A DNA stretch of 47,649 nt from Planctomycetota bacterium (GTDB taxonomy: Bacteria; Planctomycetota; Planctomycetia; Planctomycetales; Planctomycetaceae): positions 1 to 47,649 of the forward strand of contig VGZH01000044.1 of assembly GCA_016872645.1 (NCBI GenBank), read 5' to 3'. The first letter of the stretch is position 1, and every line of letters starts with the position of its first letter. This document shows, piece by piece, positions 25,719 to 33,539 of the stretch. A program made the position numbers and the translations under genes. The notes under the pieces are model-generated. The model was not told where the DNA came from. It saw nothing but the letters and a program-made list of their open reading frames with translations, and searched no databases.

Positions 25719-26381
25719 ATGTCGTCAAAGCCTGTCAGCAACGAAACGTTGCTTCAACAATTGCGGTGGCGATATGCCGTCAAGAAGTTTGATCCAGCTC
25801 GCAAAGTTTCGGCCGAGGATTGGCAGACGCTGGAACAGGCGTTGGTGTTGACCCCTTCCTCGTTTGGTTTGCAGCCGTGGCGGTTTGTGGTCATCACCGA
25901 TCAGGCGACGAAGGACCAGCTGGTGCCGATGTCGTGGGGGCAGCGGCAGGTCGCGGAGGCGTCGCACGTCGTTGTCTTTGCCGTGCGGAAGCCGTTGACC
26001 GAGTCAGACGTTGATGGGCATCTCGCGCGAACGGCGGAGGTTCATGGAAAGCCGGTCGAGTCATTGGCTGGATTCAAGAAAATGCTGATGAAGTCGCTGG
26101 TTCCTCCACCGGAAGGATTCGACATCCATCATTGGGCGGGGCTGCAAGCCTACATCGCTTTGGGGAATTTCATGACGTCGGCGGCGATGCTGGGTATTGA
26201 TACCTGTCCGATGGAGGGGATTGTTCCGGAGAAATACGACGAACTGCTCGGTCTGCCGAGCGAGGGTTACGGCACCGTCGTCGTCTGCGTGGCTGGCTAT
26301 CGAGCGGCCGACGACAAGTACGCAGCGCTCCCGAAAGTTCGCTTTCCGGCTGCCGAAGTCGTGCGGCGGATCGGTGGCTGA
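25719..26381 (+). CDS. Nitroreductase-family NAD(P)H oxidoreductase, 220 aa
   Basis: This flavin nitroreductase fold is about the usual length for the family. LRWRYAVKKFDP near residue 16 is the N-terminal FMN-binding block, and TPSSFGLQPWRFVVI near 45 contacts the flavin. HHWAGLQAYIALGNFM near 140 and GIDTCPMEGIVPEKYDE near 165 match the C-terminal blocks. Members use NAD(P)H to reduce nitro groups, quinones or enones, and the natural substrate is often unknown. The start is ATG 25719 behind AGGAAG. It lies 37 bp after the DUF1501 gene, so the two are probably co-transcribed. Confidence 0.88.
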   Translation: MSSKPVSNETLLQQLRWRYAVKKFDPARKVSAEDWQTLEQALVLTPSSFGLQPWRFVVITDQATKDQLVPMSWGQRQVAEASHVVVFAVRKPLTESDVDGHLARTAEVHGKPVESLAGFKKMLMKSLVPPPEGFDIHHWAGLQAYIALGNFMTSAAMLGIDTCPMEGIVPEKYDELLGLPSEGYGTVVVCVAGYRAADDKYAALPKVRFPAAEVVRRIGG

Positions 26382-26588
26382 CGACTCGCAATGTGAAGCT
26401 TTGCCGCGAAAACCACTCGATCCGCTCAGCGAAACTTTGCTCTGGCCTTCACGCCAACTGGTCGAGCATAAGGCAGTTCGTATCATTAAGCGCTTGCTGT
26501 CGCTCCGATTCTAAGAGCGCGTGCTGATCGGCATGGTTTACGAAGGCAGACGACTCGGCCACTAGCCGGCTCGCGGGGGACTCGCGCT

Positions 26589-27758
26589 ATGACTTCATCG
26601 CCGCTTCCGGCGGATACGGCCCCTGCACAGTCGGAGACGGTCTCGACGAGTTCGGGTTTGTCTCTCGTGCGGTTGGTGCCGCTGGCGGTGATCGCCTTGT
26701 TTGCTGGACTGGGAGCGACGGTTTTGCTGGCCCGCGCCGGAGAAGTCCGCCTGATCGGATATCTCCGTGCGGAGCAATCGGTCGTGTACGCGCCGCACTC
26801 CGGTCGCGTGGAAGCGGTGCAAGCTCGTTCAGGCGAGTCGATCAAACCGCGTCAACCGCTGATTCAACTGGCCGACGAGTCACTCGATCGAGAGATCTCC
26901 GTGAAGTCGCGCGAGGTCACCTCACTGCAGGCATCTCTCGAACAGTGCCGAGCCAAAGCGGAAGTCGAAATGAGTCTGCAACGTAAGGACGTTGACGATG
27001 CTCTCCTGCGCACGCGGCTCGAGGCGGCTAAGTTCCTTCGCGAGAGTTACGCCGCCAAGTTTGAACATGTCACCCTGCGAAACCTTGCCCGGGAGTCTGC
27101 GAACCGACGATGGTTGGCGGCGAGTCCCGAGTTCCTCGTACAGCCAGAGCGGATTTTTGATTCGATTCCCGTTGAGCCGGTCGCTGTTCCTCAAGAAATG
27201 AAATTCAGCGCCGTCATGCGTCAAGAATTGGCGCTCAACTTGGCAGAGGTCAACAAAGCCTCTTCGGAGTTCTGCGAGCATCACATTGCCGAGTTGGAGA
27301 AGCTGCGCAAAGATCTGCCGGAGATGATCCGCAAGGCGGCTGGCGTGGATGTTGCCGAAGCCAAACTCGCAGAGGCGACCGAGCAACTTGAAGCGTTCAA
27401 CAAGCAGAAGTCCGCGATGTCGGTCACGTCACCGGGACATGGAATCGTGGGTTCGTTCTCTAAGCGCGTGGCCGATCCGGTGGGAGTCGGTGAGGCTCTA
27501 GTCACGGTTCACGATCGCGAGCGGCCGTTCGTCGAAGTCGATGTCCCGTCTCGCGAAGTCATCAAGCTGCATGTCGGTCAGACACTGCGGCTGGACTTCG
27601 CCGGTGAAGATCGTACTGGCCGAGTGGCCTTCATCTGCCCGCAGGCTCACAACCGCAACGGTGATGCCGAGTCGTGGATCACCGTTCGTGTTCACCCCGC
27701 CGGAAAGCTGTGGCCGGAAGTCGTCATCGGCTCGGCGGTCGGCGTACGGATGAAGTAG
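26589..27758 (+). CDS. HlyD-type membrane fusion protein, orphan, 389 aa
   Basis: The N-terminus holds one membrane anchor (LVRLVPLAVIALFAGLGATVLL, residues 26-47). A biotinyl-lipoyl half follows (YAPHSGRVEAVQARSGESIKPRQPLIQL), then two long helices (about 90-265) that form the hairpin, then the second lipoyl half (MSVTSPGHGIVGSFSKRVADPVGVGEALVTV) and a beta-barrel end. That is the layout of periplasmic adaptors of tripartite exporters. No ABC transporter, RND pump or outer-membrane factor gene is adjacent, so its partner is elsewhere or not yet recognised. The start ATG 26589 follows GGGGGA. Confidence 0.85.
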   Translation: MTSSPLPADTAPAQSETVSTSSGLSLVRLVPLAVIALFAGLGATVLLARAGEVRLIGYLRAEQSVVYAPHSGRVEAVQARSGESIKPRQPLIQLADESLDREISVKSREVTSLQASLEQCRAKAEVEMSLQRKDVDDALLRTRLEAAKFLRESYAAKFEHVTLRNLARESANRRWLAASPEFLVQPERIFDSIPVEPVAVPQEMKFSAVMRQELALNLAEVNKASSEFCEHHIAELEKLRKDLPEMIRKAAGVDVAEAKLAEATEQLEAFNKQKSAMSVTSPGHGIVGSFSKRVADPVGVGEALVTVHDRERPFVEVDVPSREVIKLHVGQTLRLDFAGEDRTGRVAFICPQAHNRNGDAESWITVRVHPAGKLWPEVVIGSAVGVRMK

Positions 27759-27779
27759 CCCAGGCTTTTGTGGCCCGGG
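27759..27779 (+). terminator. Imperfect hairpin after the membrane fusion gene
   Basis: CCCAGGC (27759-27765) pairs with GCCCGGG (27773-27779) with one mismatch over a T-rich loop directly after the stop codon. There is no clear T run afterwards. It may end the rightward transcript before the convergent gene at 27826. Confidence 0.35.
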
Positions 27780-27825
27780 TGATTCGAAAAAGAGGCTGAG
27801 ATCGACCGACGCACAAGCGGTCGGG

Positions 27826-28221
27826 TTACAAACGTTGCACCGCGACAACGTCGTCAATCGAGATCGCTTCTGAGAGTTCATGCCGCCCAGTTCCGGGCAA
27901 AGTTTCACAGAGCAACCGCAGCTTCCCATGTCGGCTTTCACGGTTGTCGGGGTAGCCAACGAAGACTCGCCCGTCGCGCGTTGTCACCCGCACGCAATGT
28001 GATTCTTCGATCCCCGGCAAGCCTTCGCAGACAAGGGCTGCAAAGCGGCTCCACGCCCAGGTCCACAACGTTCCCTGCGGATCGACTTGGCCGGCGAGGT
28101 TGATCCAGTCTTGCTCGGCTTGAAACAGTTCTTTCCAGGGCGCGGCGAGGCACCACGGTCTGAGAGTTCCCTCCAGCCATTGCTGACGTGATACGACCAG
28201 TTCGGCAAATGTGGGCATCAT
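27826..28221 (-). CDS. Unknown small soluble protein, 131 aa
   Basis: The protein has no signal peptide or membrane segment. It is Trp-rich (five Trp in the first 60 residues), and the middle is helical. The second half carries CVRVTTRDGRVFVGYPDNRES, a beta hairpin with a DG turn, and ends in SEAISIDDVVAVQRL. The first codons are ATGATG, with a weak GAGAAAAG before them. I recognise no family. The opposite strand of part of it reads longer, but its codon pattern is poorer. Confidence 0.55.
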   Translation of the reverse strand: MMPTFAELVVSRQQWLEGTLRPWCLAAPWKELFQAEQDWINLAGQVDPQGTLWTWAWSRFAALVCEGLPGIEESHCVRVTTRDGRVFVGYPDNRESRHGKLRLLCETLPGTGRHELSEAISIDDVVAVQRL

Positions 28222-28256
28222 CTTTTCTCGTCTTGTGGTGCAGGCTGATCAACAAA

Positions 28257-28288
28257 GAAGCCCGGCTTCTCGAAAGAAACCGGGCTTC
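28257..28288 (-). terminator. Rho-independent terminator after the Gfo/Idh/MocA gene
   Basis: On the minus strand GAAGCCCGG (28280-28288) pairs with CCGGGCTTC (28257-28265), followed by TTTGTT. The stem is 9 bp and lies 24 bp past the stop of the gene ending at 28312. Its core is similar to the terminator at 18143-18174, so this may be a recurring terminator sequence in the genome. Confidence 0.75.
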
Positions 28289-28311
28289 TCGCGAATCGAG
28301 TTCGCAAACAG

Positions 28312-29511
28312 CTACTTTCGAGCCAGCTTGTGCTTGAGTGGCAGCCATGCTCCGTTTTCGGTGCTGCTGGCGACGCATTGTTGGATGAAGTACATCCCTT
28401 CCACGCCGTCGTTCACGTTCGGATAAACCGTGTTGACCTTCTCCCAGGCGGTTCCGGTCGCGCGGGCGATGATTGCGTCGTACGCCGAGCGATAAATGTT
28501 GGCGAAAGCCTCGAAGAACGCTTCCGGATGGCCGGAGGGCAAGCGGCACGCGGCCTTGCCCGAGTCGTTCATATACGGCGCGTTCGGATCGCGCGTGTAG
28601 ATCGCGTGCGGCTGTCCGTTGCGCCTCAGGGTAAGCACGTTCGGCTCCTCTTGCCGCCACTGCATCGCTCCCTTTGTGCCGTCGATTTCGATGAACAGAT
28701 CGTTTTCGCGGCCGTGAGAAATCTGGCTGGCGGTGACGGTGCCAAGTCCTCCGTTCTCGAAACGAACGACCGCGTGCCCGTAGTCATCGAGCTTCCGACC
28801 AGCCTCGAACACTTTCAGATTGCACGAGACCGACTCCGGCAACAGGCCAGTCATGTAGCGGCCGAGGTTGTACGCGTGCGTCGCGATGTCGCCGAAGCAA
28901 CCCGCTGCGCCGGACTTGCCCGGATCGGTTCGCCACGCGGCTTGTTTTTGGTCGCTCGTCTCCAGTCGCGTGCGCAGCCAGCCTTGGATGTAGCACGAAC
29001 GAACCGCCTGAATCTCCCCCAGTTCGCCGGCGAGGATCATCTGCCGAGCCATTCGCACCAGCGGGTAGCCGGTGTAATTGTGCGAGACTGCGAAGACCGC
29101 TCCAGACTTGGTGACGATGTCGGCGAGCTGTTCGGCTTGAGCGAGATCAAACGTCATCGGCTTGTCACAGATGACATTGAAGCCCCCTTCGAGCGCGGCT
29201 TTGGCAATTGGGAAGTGTGTGTGATTCGGCGTGGCAACAGTGACGAAGTCGATTCGTTTATCGGCGGGGAGTTTCGATTCTTTCTCGACCAACTCTTCGA
29301 TCGAGCCATACGCGCGGTCTGGCTTGATGTCGTAGGCTGGGGCGGAGGCCTTGGCCTTCTCGGCATTCGACGAGAGCGCGCCGGCGACGAGTTCGGCTCG
29401 GTTGTCGAGGATCGCGGCGGTCGCATGGACTCGGCCGATGAAGGCTCCTTGGCCACCGCCCACCAGAGCCATCCGAAGTTTGCGATTGAGAGCGCCGTTT
29501 GTCGTGTCCAT
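28312..29511 (-). CDS. Gfo/Idh/MocA oxidoreductase, cytosolic, 399 aa
   Basis: A Rossmann domain opens with MALVGGGQGAFIG and closes with GFNVICDKPMTF, where DKP replaces the more common EKP. The C-terminal domain contains GWLRTRLETS near residue 190 and CFGDIATHAYNLGRYM with the catalytic-region His, plus SGHPEAFFEAFANIY near 320. It has no signal peptide, unlike the Tat paralogue at 22804, so the two act in different compartments. Family enzymes oxidise sugars or inositols with NAD(P). The start ATG 29511 follows AGGAG at 9 nt. It shares no operon with its neighbours and ends in a terminator. Confidence 0.9.
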   Translation of the reverse strand: MDTTNGALNRKLRMALVGGGQGAFIGRVHATAAILDNRAELVAGALSSNAEKAKASAPAYDIKPDRAYGSIEELVEKESKLPADKRIDFVTVATPNHTHFPIAKAALEGGFNVICDKPMTFDLAQAEQLADIVTKSGAVFAVSHNYTGYPLVRMARQMILAGELGEIQAVRSCYIQGWLRTRLETSDQKQAAWRTDPGKSGAAGCFGDIATHAYNLGRYMTGLLPESVSCNLKVFEAGRKLDDYGHAVVRFENGGLGTVTASQISHGRENDLFIEIDGTKGAMQWRQEEPNVLTLRRNGQPHAIYTRDPNAPYMNDSGKAACRLPSGHPEAFFEAFANIYRSAYDAIIARATGTAWEKVNTVYPNVNDGVEGMYFIQQCVASSTENGAWLPLKHKLARK

Positions 29512-29690
29512 GTTGCCAATCTCCTGCGGAATGTCAGCGAGTTGAAGAGTCGGCGGTCAGTCCCCCGCCGGAATGTGCGGCGGAATTACACGGCTGCCGC
29601 GAGCAAAAATCAACGCGGGCGGGTTTTGATCGTGGTGCGCGCGGCTGGCGTGTGGCCAGTTGCACGCCAGCCGGGCACGCAACAGGCGAA

Positions 29691-30509
29691 CTACGCGGCG
29701 TGCGGGATCGAGCCAGCCGCTTCCATCGCGATCACTTCTTCGAGGATCGACTGGTAATCCTGCGCGCCGGCGGACCTGGGCTCGTAGTCAAAGATGGATT
29801 GGCCGAAGCTCGGTGCTTCTGCGAGCTTGATGTTGCGGCGGATCTTCGTCTGGAAAATGCGGGCGTTCGCCCACGGAGCATTCGGATCGCTCGACCGCAG
29901 GAAGTTCGTCAGGTCGGCGATCACGTCGCTGGCCAGTCGCGTTCCGGTCTCGAAGAGGCAGACGACGACCCCGCTGACTTTGAGTTCGCGGTTTAATCGC
30001 CGAGTCACTCGGGCTGTCGTCTCCAGCAACTTTGATAACCCTTGTAATGCGAAAAAGTGCGGTTGCAGCGGGATGAACACTTCCTTGACCGCGGTCAACG
30101 CGTTGACGGTCAGCACTCCCAGTGATGGCGGGCAATCGATGATGACGTAGTCCACCGGCTGTGACTTCGCGAACTGCTGCAGCGTATCGCGGAGGATCAG
30201 TTCGCGGTCGGCGACATTGGCCAGTTCCATTTCGACCGCGGCGAGTTCGACGTTGGCCGGCACGACCCACAGATTCGCGGCCACCATCTGCCGGACATCG
30301 GCCAGAGTCTTGTCCCCCGCCAAGACTTGATAGATTGTCGGCGTGGAGTTGGTCGGCTCGACCCCCAGGTGCATCGAGGCGTGACCTTGCGGATCCAGAT
30401 CGATCAGGCACACCTTGCGTCCGCGAGTCGCCAGCCCCGCTGCCAGATTGACGCTGGTGGTCGTCTTGCCGACGCCTCCTTTTTGATTCATCACCGCGAT
30501 GGTCCGCAT
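29691..30509 (-). CDS. parA: ParA/Soj-family ATPase, orphan, 272 aa
   Basis: The deviant Walker A is KGGVGKTT at residues 10-17 with the signature Lys10, followed by [11 protein letters not shown] (Walker A' side) and [12 protein letters not shown] (Walker B) near 125. ParA-type ATPases dimerise on DNA and pattern chromosome, plasmid or protein cargo. The start ATG 30509 follows AAGGGAATTTT. No parB is adjacent and no sequence like TGTTTCACGTGAAACA (parS) is in the window, so it may act with a distant ParB or position another cargo. The gene symbol is by family only. Confidence 0.85.
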   Translation of the reverse strand: MRTIAVMNQKGGVGKTTTSVNLAAGLATRGRKVCLIDLDPQGHASMHLGVEPTNSTPTIYQVLAGDKTLADVRQMVAANLWVVPANVELAAVEMELANVADRELILRDTLQQFAKSQPVDYVIIDCPPSLGVLTVNALTAVKEVFIPLQPHFFALQGLSKLLETTARVTRRLNRELKVSGVVVCLFETGTRLASDVIADLTNFLRSSDPNAPWANARIFQTKIRRNIKLAEAPSFGQSIFDYEPRSAGAQDYQSILEEVIAMEAAGSIPHAA

Positions 30510-30765
30510 AAAATTCCCTTTTTGAACCGGCGGACGGCGTGGACCTCGCGAAACTCATTTTCGCGGACGGCGAGCCGACGTTGATTTCTCGTTTTGGAGG
30601 GTAGTCCAATCGCGACAAATGCCGGAAGACGAATTCATGGTGGTAGGGGCTGACCTAGTCGCTGGGAAACCGGCTCGATAGATTGCCGCTCAATCGAAAC
30701 GTTCGCTATAGGTGGCGTCCCCAAACCCATTTCTTCTGCCTCTTTGAACTTCACGGAGATTTCTC

Positions 30766-31302
30766 GTGGAACCTCTCGCACCTCAGCCGTTGATGGCCTC
30801 GTCGTCTCGTCGTCGTATCCCTGGTTGGCTCTGGCTGACTGCCGGAGTGGTGGTCGGATTGGGAATTGCGGCGTTCTGGCCGCATCGTCAGTTGACCGCC
30901 GCGACTTCGGATCGCAACGACAAATTTGGGATGTGTACCGTCGTCGTTTCCGAGAATTTGGAAGCGGTCTTCGTGCTGGATTTCCTCACCGGCCGGCTGA
31001 CGGGAGCCTGTCTGGGCAAGCAAGGAGTCGGGTTCGTCCAGTATTTCGCAGCCGATGTGGGGGCTGATCTGCAGGTCAAAGGGGCCAAGCCGGCCTACGC
31101 GATGACTCCGGGACTGGCGCAGATTCGTTCCCGTCCCGGGACGCAACCGGCGGCGAGCGTGATTTACGTCGCCGAGATGTCCACTGGAAAAGTTGGTTGC
31201 TACGCCATCCCGTTCCTTCTGCCAAACACAAAGAATCCGATACCCGCGAAGCTCGCGCCGCTGGATGTCTACACGTTCCGCGATGCGGCCCCCGCTGAAT
31301 GA
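30766..31302 (+). CDS. Membrane-anchored protein of unknown function, 178 aa
   Basis: Translation starts at GTG 30766, 7 nt behind GGAG; an internal ATG at 30793 has no site. A single membrane segment (WLWLTAGVVVGLGIAAFW, about 21-38) anchors the protein, and the rest is probably periplasmic. The centre reads as beta strands (CTVVVSENLEAVFVLDFLTGRLTGACLG) and the C-terminal part contains SVIYVAEMSTGKVGCYAIPF, similar in flow, so the protein may contain two repeats of the same small beta fold. No motif of known function is seen. It starts 257 bp from parA on the opposite strand. Confidence 0.6.
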   Translation: MEPLAPQPLMASSSRRRIPGWLWLTAGVVVGLGIAAFWPHRQLTAATSDRNDKFGMCTVVVSENLEAVFVLDFLTGRLTGACLGKQGVGFVQYFAADVGADLQVKGAKPAYAMTPGLAQIRSRPGTQPAASVIYVAEMSTGKVGCYAIPFLLPNTKNPIPAKLAPLDVYTFRDAAPAE

Positions 31303-31321
31303 TCCGTGAGGGAGCGCGACA

Positions 31322-32923
31322 TCACGCGGCTGGGAAAAGTGAATCGAGTACAGCGCGGACTTCGTCGGCGCGAAAGTTTTTGTCGATGATTGCCGACGCG
31401 CCGATGCGCCGCAGCAATTGCAACTTGGCCGGTGCGGCTTCGGCCGTGACCAGCAGAATTGGTGTGTCGGCGAACTCTGGAGTTTGCCGAAGACGACGGA
31501 TCAATTCTTGGCCATCGACCCCAGACAGGTTCAGGCCGGTGACAATCAGATCAAATGATTGAGTGACCAATTCGTTCATCGCTTTAGTGCCGTCCGAGAA
31601 GTCCACAACATTGGTGAAGCCGAGGTCGTTTAACGTGTTGCGGATATGGACTCGAACGGTGAGGCTGGGATCGGCCACGAGCACAGTTAATGAACCGCGT
31701 GCATGTGCGGAAGACATCGAATTCGGATGATCAAGCGTGGTCCCCTTTACGACGCCGGAAATCGGCCTCGCCGCGGAGGGTGGGCGTGGCGACGTGATCA
31801 AGTCGGACATCCGTATCTGGTTGAGTTCGCCGGCGACTTCGGCATCAGATAAGGTCAGTCCGCTCCGTTCAAAGGCGCGGACAACCAACGACATCGTGGC
31901 GAACCGTTCATTTGGCAACTTGGCGACCATTCGCCTGTAGAGGTTGTCCAACTCGCAGGGCATCTCCGTGCGCAGTTTCAGCAACGACGGGATGGGCTCT
32001 TGCTTGTGCAGAAGCAACGTCTCCATTGGCGTCTCGCCTCCGTACGGAGGCCGAGCCATCACCAGAAAGAAGAGCGTGCAGCCCAAGCTGTAGATGTCGG
32101 CGCGATGATCAACGAGCGACGGATTGAAGGCTTGCTCCGGCGGCATGAAATCGACTGTTCCCAAGATGCCGCCCGTTTTTGTCAGCATTGATTCGTGGCT
32201 GTCCGAGTCACCGAAAAGCTCTGTGCTGCGTACCAGACCCAAGTCGGTAATCTTGAGCGCCCCAGCCGAGTCCAGCAGCAGATTTGCCGGTTTAATATCG
32301 CAATGGATAATGCCCTGCGCATGCGCGTGCTCCAAACCGCGAGCCGCTTGCAAGATCAGCGTCGCGGACAGCCTGGGTGACAACGCACCGCGCAGTCGCA
32401 CGAGTCGGTCGAGGTCGGCACCTTCGATGAACTCCATCACGAGGTAGTTTCCCGCCTCACAAACATCGGCATCATGAGCAATTACGATGTTGGGGTGCGA
32501 CAGCCGCGCGATTGTCTCGACTTCGCGCTGGAAGCGTTGCACAAAGGACTTGTTGTCTCCGTGGCTCGCGGCCAGCACTTTGACCGCCACGATCCGCTTC
32601 ATGCGACGGTGCCGAGCCTTGTAAACCGTCCCCATCCCACCGCTGCCCAGCTTGTCGAGAATGTCGTAATTGCCAATTTGCAGATCGCCGATCCGCCCAT
32701 TGCAAACCGCCCGCGCTTGAAAAGGTGTCAACCGACCTTGCGCCGCCAGTGATTGCGCTGCCCACGCTCCGTCAAGCTTGCTGTCTTGAGCGTCGATCCA
32801 TTTCAGCGTTTGATCCAATTCCTCTTCCGTCAGCAACGAACTGGCTTTGAGACGCTCACGCAGTGCCTCTCGAAGCAACAGTTCGCAGGAAAGAGGATCA
32901 CCAGACATGGAGAGGTGGACCAT
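31322..32923 (-). CDS. Ser/Thr protein kinase fused to a pseudoreceiver domain, 533 aa
   Basis: The N-terminal 80 residues are helical. A kinase domain follows with the P-loop KLGSGGMGTV (91-100), Lys115, the catalytic HCDIKPAN (Asp209) and DLG (Asp227) in place of DFG. HCD replaces HRD, so this is a non-RD kinase. After a linker, residues 412-530 form a response-regulator receiver. Asp418 and Lys515 are kept, but the phosphoacceptor position is Gly463 (VTGLNLSG), so the receiver probably cannot be phosphorylated and may act as a binding module. Start: ATG 32923; ATG 32908 is also possible. The hpt gene starts upstream, 25 bp away. Confidence 0.85.
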   Translation of the reverse strand: MVHLSMSGDPLSCELLLREALRERLKASSLLTEEELDQTLKWIDAQDSKLDGAWAAQSLAAQGRLTPFQARAVCNGRIGDLQIGNYDILDKLGSGGMGTVYKARHRRMKRIVAVKVLAASHGDNKSFVQRFQREVETIARLSHPNIVIAHDADVCEAGNYLVMEFIEGADLDRLVRLRGALSPRLSATLILQAARGLEHAHAQGIIHCDIKPANLLLDSAGALKITDLGLVRSTELFGDSDSHESMLTKTGGILGTVDFMPPEQAFNPSLVDHRADIYSLGCTLFFLVMARPPYGGETPMETLLLHKQEPIPSLLKLRTEMPCELDNLYRRMVAKLPNERFATMSLVVRAFERSGLTLSDAEVAGELNQIRMSDLITSPRPPSAARPISGVVKGTTLDHPNSMSSAHARGSLTVLVADPSLTVRVHIRNTLNDLGFTNVVDFSDGTKAMNELVTQSFDLIVTGLNLSGVDGQELIRRLRQTPEFADTPILLVTAEAAPAKLQLLRRIGASAIIDKNFRADEVRAVLDSLFPAA

Positions 32924-32947
32924 CAAGCAGATAATGGAGAGCTCAAC

Positions 32948-33466
32948 TCACAAGTCCCTCGGTTCCAAGGCTGCGATGTACGGCAGATGCCGGTAGTCGT
33001 CGTTGTAATCCAGGCCATAACCCACGACGAAACGATCCGGAATTTGAAAGCAGTGATAGTCAGGTTGAATCGTGACCGTTGCCTTGCCGGTTTTCCACAA
33101 CAGCACTGCCGAGCGAATGCTGCGCGGCGAGTTATGGCGAATGATATCGATCAACGAAGCCAGCGTGTTGCCGGTATCGAAAATGTCATCCACCAGCAGC
33201 ACCGAACGGTCGCGAATATCTGGCACCAGTGAATCGTTGATCCGCAGTTCGAGCGGACGCGTCGTCGCGCCGCGATAGCTGGAGGCTTGAATCAATCCCA
33301 CTCGCAGCGGCAGGTCGATGGTCCGGATCAAGTCTGCCAGAAAAACGATGCTGCCGGTGAGCACTCCCAGCACGGTCAGAGGCTGGTCCCGATACTCGGT
33401 GGCGATCTGATGCCCCAAGTTCGCGACAACTTTTTGAATCTCCCTCGCTTCAATCAACGTCTGCAT
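32948..33466 (-). CDS. hpt: Hypoxanthine phosphoribosyltransferase, 172 aa
   Basis: The enzyme salvages hypoxanthine or guanine with PRPP. The PRPP loop VLLVDDIFDTGNTL near residue 92 is the diagnostic motif, with the TGS loop (GVLTGSIVFLADLI) near 35 and the base pocket (DRFVVGYGLDYND) near 145. The start ATG 33466 lies behind AGGAC and gives the usual family length; the frame further upstream is not needed. The kinase gene follows 25 bp downstream and an MFS gene lies upstream, all on the same strand. The assignment is firm by motif; base preference is not read here. Confidence 0.93.
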   Translation of the reverse strand: MQTLIEAREIQKVVANLGHQIATEYRDQPLTVLGVLTGSIVFLADLIRTIDLPLRVGLIQASSYRGATTRPLELRINDSLVPDIRDRSVLLVDDIFDTGNTLASLIDIIRHNSPRSIRSAVLLWKTGKATVTIQPDYHCFQIPDRFVVGYGLDYNDDYRHLPYIAALEPRDL

Positions 33467-33522
33467 GATCTGTCCTGTGTGAGGCAAGTGATTTGAAGCG
33501 GCGTGGAACAAGTTTTCAACCA

Positions 33523-33539
33523 GCCCCTGAATCAGGGGC
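33523..33539. repeat. 17-bp palindrome overlapping the MFS stop codon
   Basis: GCCCCTGA-A-TCAGGGGC is a perfect palindrome. The TCA at 33532-33534 is the stop codon of the MFS gene. It is not followed by a T run, so it is more likely a protein site or RNA hairpin than a terminator. Confidence 0.5.

Noticed and set aside
28330-29757. Plus-strand ORF of 475 codons
   Set aside because: It is antisense to a clear Gfo/Idh/MocA gene.
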